A stretch of 64,000 nucleotides of DNA from Prochlorococcus marinus CUG1417 (GTDB taxonomy: Bacteria; Cyanobacteriota; Cyanobacteriia; PCC-6307; Cyanobiaceae): NCBI RefSeq assembly GCF_017695975.1, contig NZ_JAAORN010000002.1, positions 496,001 to 560,000 of the forward strand, in the 5' to 3' direction. The notes under the pieces were generated by a model. The model was not told the origin of the DNA and did no database searches. It worked only from the letters and a program-made list of their open reading frames with translations. A program made the position numbers and the translations under genes. Below are positions 59,988-64,000 of this stretch, piece by piece. Each line of letters opens with the position of its first letter. Position 1 is the stretch's first letter.

Positions 59988-61280
59988 CTAAGTAGATAAA
60001 GGAAGTAGAGAATCCTTTGAAATTAATTTTTCCTCTAATAATTCAGATAATAATCGAATTAATGCAATTTTGATGTGAGCTATGTGAGAACCACCTTGAA
60101 CAAAAATATTGTAAGGATCTCTTAGAGGGGCATCAGCAGAAAATTCACTTGTACTACCTTCAATAAAGGTGCCTCCTGCCATTAATAATTTTGAATCATA
60201 TCCATCCATTGATGATGGGACAACATTCAGAAAAGAATCTACTGGTGAAGAATTTTGAAAAGATTGACAAACTTTTTGTACCAAATCAGGATTATTCAAT
60301 CTTACTGACTGAATAAGATCAGATCTATAAGTAGCTGGCTCTGGTAAAACCTTGAATCCCAAATTTTTAAAGACTGCTGCAACCATATCAGCACCTTTTA
60401 GTGATTCGTGAACAATTTGTGGTGCTAAAAACAAACCCTGCAAAATTAATCTTCCTAGTCCAAAATTTATTCCTCCAGAAGAACCAATGCCTGGTGAGGT
60501 TAATCTAGAGCATGCCATCTCAACCAACTCTGCATCTCCTGCAACGTAGCCACCAGTTGGAACGATTGTTCCTCCCAAATTTTTAATCAGAGATCCAGCA
60601 ATTATATTTGCCCCTTTAGAAATTGGTTCACTATCTTCAACAAGCTCCCCATAACAGTTATCAACAAAACATATACAATTTGGATCAAGAGAATGAATAA
60701 AACTACAAATTTTCTCTATCTGATGATTCGTAAGAGACTTTCTCCAACTATATCCACAACTTTTTTGTATAAATACTAATTTGCATGAATTTTCTTCAAA
60801 AGAATGAACAATTTTTTCTTCAAAAGTATCAAAATTATCGCAAATATTTATTTGCTTATATTCAATATCAAAATCTTTAAGTGAGCCTTTTCCTCCTCCC
60901 CTTATTCCTATGACTTCTTCTAAAGTGTCATATGGTTGTCCAGTAAGAGATAACATTACATCTCCAGGTCGAAGAATTCCAAATAAGACAGAACTTATTG
61001 CATGCGTTCCACTTACAAATTGCATCCTCACAGCAGCCTTTTCAGCAAGAAACAATCTTGCAAAAACCGCATCAATTTTTTCTCTAGATATATCATTATG
61101 ACCACTACCAGAAGATTGATTGAAATGACTAGTAGAAACTTTTTCTTCCTTATAAATTGTCAAAATATTTTCTAATTTCTGGAAAACCTGATTAGACCTT
61201 GCTTGGAAAACATTACTTAAACTCTCTTCGACAGAAAAAACAGCGTTTTCAGCCAATTTTAAGTTATTGTCTAAAGTCAT
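59988..61280 (-). CDS. PLP-dependent enzyme, methionine gamma-lyase/aluminium-resistance (YnbB) family
   Basis: A 430-residue fold-type I PLP enzyme of the family annotated as aluminium resistance or cystathionine beta-lyase-like (Met_gamma_lyase). PLP-site blocks are visible: the VSGTHAISSVLFGILRPGD cofactor loop (about 89-107), FVDNCYGELVE with the Asp that pairs with the pyridine nitrogen, and the Schiff-base Lys233 in SLIKNLGGTIVPTGG. Its physiological substrate is uncertain. It is the second gene of an operon that runs through gcvH and gcvP. Confidence 0.85.
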   Translation of the reverse strand: MTLDNNLKLAENAVFSVEESLSNVFQARSNQVFQKLENILTIYKEEKVSTSHFNQSSGSGHNDISREKIDAVFARLFLAEKAAVRMQFVSGTHAISSVLFGILRPGDVMLSLTGQPYDTLEEVIGIRGGGKGSLKDFDIEYKQINICDNFDTFEEKIVHSFEENSCKLVFIQKSCGYSWRKSLTNHQIEKICSFIHSLDPNCICFVDNCYGELVEDSEPISKGANIIAGSLIKNLGGTIVPTGGYVAGDAELVEMACSRLTSPGIGSSGGINFGLGRLILQGLFLAPQIVHESLKGADMVAAVFKNLGFKVLPEPATYRSDLIQSVRLNNPDLVQKVCQSFQNSSPVDSFLNVVPSSMDGYDSKLLMAGGTFIEGSTSEFSADAPLRDPYNIFVQGGSHIAHIKIALIRLLSELLEEKLISKDSLLPLST

Positions 61281-61298
61281 TTATTATGAAAATTCATC

Positions 61299-61997
61299 TT
61301 ATTTTTGAGAAGCTAAATTTCTTAATTCTGCGAGGAAAGCATTAGGTCCTCTACCCTGAAAATAAGAAAGTTTTTTTGAAGCCTCATATAAATCAAGAAG
61401 TTCTCCATCTAATTCTTCTGCCGTATAATCTCTAATTCCTGCAATTACCTCAGCAAAACGTTCTCTACGGGCAGATTTATTAACAGCATAGGCTTCCATT
61501 ACCTGCATTTTACATGATCTCCAAGCCTTATTCTGACAAAAATGCACTGAAAGAGCATCACTTAAAGCAGAAGCTTCTTCATCTTCAATGTACCAGTCAA
61601 AAGATGAAGGTAGAGGTTTTAATCCTGAAAATATCTCGAATAACTCCCCGGCCGACAATGGATTACCAGAATCATTTTGTAGGGGTAATGCAGACTCTTC
61701 CAAAGATTTCCATAACTCTGGGTAATCACTTTCAAAACGATCCCTGATATTTTCAATACCTTGATCAAGAATCGTATTAACTTGAGCTAGAGCAAGAAAA
61801 ACTTCAGGACCTGGCGAAGATAACTTCCCATTCCTGAGATTAGAAATTTGCGAATTATGAACTTTACCTAAATCAAGAACTTCTGAAAGTAATGGTAATA
61901 CTCTGTGAGACCAACCATTTCTTTCATGCCAGAGGTGTATCAAATGAGCCATAGCCCTTCGACCTCTAGATAATTTATCGCGATATCCGAGACTCAC
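61299..61997 (-). CDS. Helix-turn-helix-like protein, unknown function, head of the gcv operon
   Basis: A 232-residue protein starting at a GTG at 61997 (SLGYRDKLSRGRRAMAHLIH). Residues about 15-75 look like a Cro/C1-type or XRE-type helix-turn-helix (LLSEVLDLGKVHNSQISNLR, then NGKLSSPGPEVFLALAQVN). The rest is helical and acidic (ENIRDRFESDYPELWKSLEE) with a C-terminal SKKLSYFQGRGPN region. I recognise no effector domain. It lies 18 bases upstream of the PLP-enzyme gene, so it may regulate or serve the glycine-cleavage operon. It is divergent from desC. Confidence 0.75.
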   Translation of the reverse strand: MSLGYRDKLSRGRRAMAHLIHLWHERNGWSHRVLPLLSEVLDLGKVHNSQISNLRNGKLSSPGPEVFLALAQVNTILDQGIENIRDRFESDYPELWKSLEESALPLQNDSGNPLSAGELFEIFSGLKPLPSSFDWYIEDEEASALSDALSVHFCQNKAWRSCKMQVMEAYAVNKSARRERFAEVIAGIRDYTAEELDGELLDLYEASKKLSYFQGRGPNAFLAELRNLASQK

Positions 61998-62072
61998 AGA
62001 TAATTAAACTTATCAATAGTATAGTATGATAATATTACATATCGGTAATTTTGAAAATAGTATTTCAATATC

Positions 62073-63011
62073 ATGAATTCAGTAATTTTCCAAGAAACAG
62101 CAAAATTAAAAAAACCTGTTCCAGCTGAAAAAGTTATAGAACTCTCAGAGAAATTACTAGAACCTTCCAGTCATTCAAAAAGATATCCTCCAAGACTACA
62201 TAAAACGTGGGGAACAATAGTTTTTATGATTGCAATTCATATTCTTTCTCTTGTCGCTATACAACCAAAATTCTGGAGTCTCCCTGCAGTCACTTCATTA
62301 TTATTTTTTTACTGGGTAACTGCTTGTTTAGGAGTTACCCTTGGATATCACAGATTGTTATCACACAGATCGTTCATTGTACCAAGATGGTTAGAAAGAT
62401 TTTTTGCTACCTGTGGAGCCATAAGTTGCCAGCATGGACCAATAGATTGGGTAGGTTTACATAGACATCACCACTCTTTTTCAGACACTGAAGTAGATCA
62501 TCACAATAGTAAAAAAGGGTTTTGGTGGAGTCATATGGGTTGGATGTTTAAAGACGTAGAAGCACTAAAAGCTGTTCCAAAACTAAGTGCTGATTTAATC
62601 AAGGATCCATATTATAGATTTTTAAATAAATATTTTTTATTCTTACAAATTCCTATTGGGCTTTCATTATACGCAATAGGTCAAAAATTAGGAGTTGGAG
62701 GATGGGCTCTAGTCCTTTGGGGAATTCCATTAAGGCTTGTGGTTGTTTATCACGTAACATGGCTAGTCAACTCCGCGACACATTGTTGGGGTAAAGCACC
62801 TTTTGAAAGCGGTGATTCATCTAAAAACAATGCATGGGTTGCTGCATTAACATTTGGAGAAGGTTGGCATAATAACCATCATGCATTTCCCAATTCGGCA
62901 AAACAAGGATTATTTAAAGGACAGATAGACATAACATGGGAACATATTAAGATTCTTGCGAAATTTGGTTTTGCAAAAAAAGTAAAGTTACCCTCCAGGT
63001 CGTATTATTAA
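62073..63011 (+). CDS. desC: Acyl-lipid delta-9 fatty acid desaturase
   Basis: A 312-residue membrane diiron enzyme that puts the first double bond into acyl chains of membrane lipids. The three His boxes are HRLLSH (93-98), HRHHH (130-134) and a third in [14 protein letters not shown] (around 270). Two pairs of transmembrane helices occupy about 47-90 and 200-245. Cyanobacterial desC-type enzymes act on glycerolipids in the thylakoid and plasma membranes. It is divergent from the HTH gene and 20 bases ahead of rplI. Confidence 0.93.
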   Translation: MNSVIFQETAKLKKPVPAEKVIELSEKLLEPSSHSKRYPPRLHKTWGTIVFMIAIHILSLVAIQPKFWSLPAVTSLLFFYWVTACLGVTLGYHRLLSHRSFIVPRWLERFFATCGAISCQHGPIDWVGLHRHHHSFSDTEVDHHNSKKGFWWSHMGWMFKDVEALKAVPKLSADLIKDPYYRFLNKYFLFLQIPIGLSLYAIGQKLGVGGWALVLWGIPLRLVVVYHVTWLVNSATHCWGKAPFESGDSSKNNAWVAALTFGEGWHNNHHAFPNSAKQGLFKGQIDITWEHIKILAKFGFAKKVKLPSRSYY

Positions 63012-63031
63012 CTATATTGTTCAATATTTTC

Positions 63032-63487
63032 ATGGCTAAAAGAGTACAAGTCGCATTAACTGAATCAATCGCATCACTAGGTAAAGAAGGAGATCTAGTT
63101 GATGTAGCACCAGGATACGCAAGAAATTTTCTATTACCTTATGGCAAGGCAATGAATGTAACACCAGCAGTACTTAAACAAATTGAAAGGAAAAAAGAAA
63201 AAGAAAAAATCGCTGCTGATAAATTAAAGCAAGAAGCTTTAGATTTCCAAACTGCATTATCTACAATAGGAAGGTTCACTATCAAAAAACAGGTTGGAGA
63301 AGATGGAGTCCTTTTTGGAACGGTTACCAATGGGGATGTTGCCGAAGCGATAGAAGCGGCAACTAAAAAAGAAATTGATAGGAGAAACATCACAGTTCCT
63401 GATATTCATAATTTAGGTTCCTTTACTGCAAAAATAAAATTACATCCAGAAGTAAATGCAGAAGTAAATATTGAAGTAACAAGTTAA
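63032..63487 (+). CDS. rplI: 50S ribosomal protein L9
   Basis: A 151-residue ribosomal protein with the N-domain ([35 protein letters not shown]), the long linker helix ([20 protein letters not shown]) and the C-domain ([20 protein letters not shown]). The ATG at 63032 (MAKRVQVAL) is chosen; a longer frame from a TTG at 63017 adds five residues. rplI-dnaB is a common neighbourhood. Confidence 0.96.
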   Translation: MAKRVQVALTESIASLGKEGDLVDVAPGYARNFLLPYGKAMNVTPAVLKQIERKKEKEKIAADKLKQEALDFQTALSTIGRFTIKKQVGEDGVLFGTVTNGDVAEAIEAATKKEIDRRNITVPDIHNLGSFTAKIKLHPEVNAEVNIEVTS

Positions 63488-63545
63488 TTAATTTGTTGCA
63501 ATATTTTGAAAAGTAGCCAGAGTATATATCTAAGCAATTAAAGAT

Positions 63546-64000
63546 ATGGTTTCAGTACCTTTTCCAAATAATGGGCAAAATAAAAATTTTAAAAAGGATT
63601 TTAATAGTGAAAACTCTGGATTAGTACCTCCTCAAAACGTTCAAGCAGAGGAAGCTGTTCTTGGGGGCATACTTCTTGATCCAGATGCGATCGGAAGAAT
63701 TGCAGACTTAATTAAACCTGAAGCTTTTTATATAAATGCCCATCAAGAGATTTATAGAACAGCATTAATGTTGCATACCCAGGGTAAACCAACTGATTTA
63801 ACGTCAATGAGTGCTTGGTTAGCAGATAATGGATCACTAGAAAAAATTGGAGGAAACAGCAAACTGGTAGAACTAGTTGAAAATGTTTCCTCTACAGCCT
63901 CCATAGAACAAGTTGCTAATTTAATTAACGATAAATTCATGAGAAGGCAACTTATCAGATCTGGGAATGAAGTGGTTCAACTAGGTTTTGATCAAACTCA
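63546..64000 (+). CDS. dnaB: Replicative DNA helicase DnaB (partial, C-terminus outside window)
   Basis: The 5' end of dnaB runs off the right edge after 151 complete codons, with no stop. The translation is MVSVPFPNNGQNKNFKKDFN followed by SGLVPPQNVQAEEAVLGGILLD, with RIADLIKPEAFYINAHQEIY. These residues are the DnaB N-terminal collar domain, with about 30 low-complexity residues ahead of it. The RecA-like ATPase is beyond the window, so any intein, which some cyanobacterial dnaB genes carry, cannot be assessed. Confidence 0.95.
   Translation, partial: MVSVPFPNNGQNKNFKKDFNSENSGLVPPQNVQAEEAVLGGILLDPDAIGRIADLIKPEAFYINAHQEIYRTALMLHTQGKPTDLTSMSAWLADNGSLEKIGGNSKLVELVENVSSTASIEQVANLINDKFMRRQLIRSGNEVVQLGFDQT

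Overview
The window is a gene-dense, strongly AT-rich stretch of chromosome from a marine picocyanobacterium, most likely Prochlorococcus of the small-genome, high-light type. The evidence is the photosystem II subunit PsbZ, the sulfolipid pair sqdB/sqdX, a monoglucosyldiacylglycerol synthase, Ycf23, an RpaB-like regulator, a cyanobacterial-type SecA and a group 2 sigma factor, all with heavily AT-biased codons. Genes abut or overlap almost everywhere, and the longest non-coding gap is about 200 bases. I see no insertion sequence, prophage, CRISPR array, rRNA gene or long repeat. This reads as core housekeeping chromosome rather than an island. The strain cannot be fixed from this evidence.

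Layout. 1-1035: 3' part of the gene product ThiC (minus strand, cut by the window edge) with a TPP riboswitch. 1105-4341 (minus): ruvB, a TPR lipoprotein/secreted-type protein, an M20 amidohydrolase and a small membrane protein. 4394-12611: smpB (+), then lysS, rpaB and mreBCD (-), ssb (+), a DedA protein and ahcY (-). 12651-18627: tsaE (+), a PfkB sugar kinase (-), an alpha/beta hydrolase (+), a group 2 sigma factor, mgtE, two overlapping crcB genes and an SH3-like secreted protein (-). 18627-28662: gyrB (-), miaA, infC, a GntR-type regulator and cysE (+), secA (-), a GNAT enzyme (+), an NTF2-like protein, tRNA-Gly(GCC) and ribH (-).

28712-43248: psbZ (-), mutS (+), cobH (-), holA and lysC (+), uvrB and ycf23 (-), tilS (+), RNase J, dapA and asd (-). 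lysC, asd and dapA together supply the first steps of lysine/threonine/methionine synthesis. 43372-48803 (+): tig, clpP, clpX, dnaX. 48805-51672 (-): mgdA-like glucosyltransferase and a SpoIID/LytB protein. 51764-56253 (+): rpmI, rplT, a TPR protein, thiG, sqdB, sqdX. 56266-61997 (-): a small orphan, gcvP, gcvH, a PLP enzyme and an HTH-type protein in one apparent operon. 62073-64000 (+): desC, rplI and the 5' part of dnaB.

Functional themes are thylakoid lipids (sqdB, sqdX, mgdA, desC), protein quality control (tig, clpP, clpX, secA, smpB), DNA repair and replication (ruvB, mutS, uvrB, gyrB, ssb, holA, dnaX, dnaB), and thiamine (thiC, thiG). I found no convincing new multi-gene system. The points most worth a second look are a SPOR-SpoIID fusion, an overlapping CrcB pair in which one partner lacks the conserved pore Asn, a GntR regulator with an unrecognised effector domain beside cysE, a Lys/Thr-repeat tail on trigger factor, and an HTH-like protein at the head of the glycine-cleavage operon.
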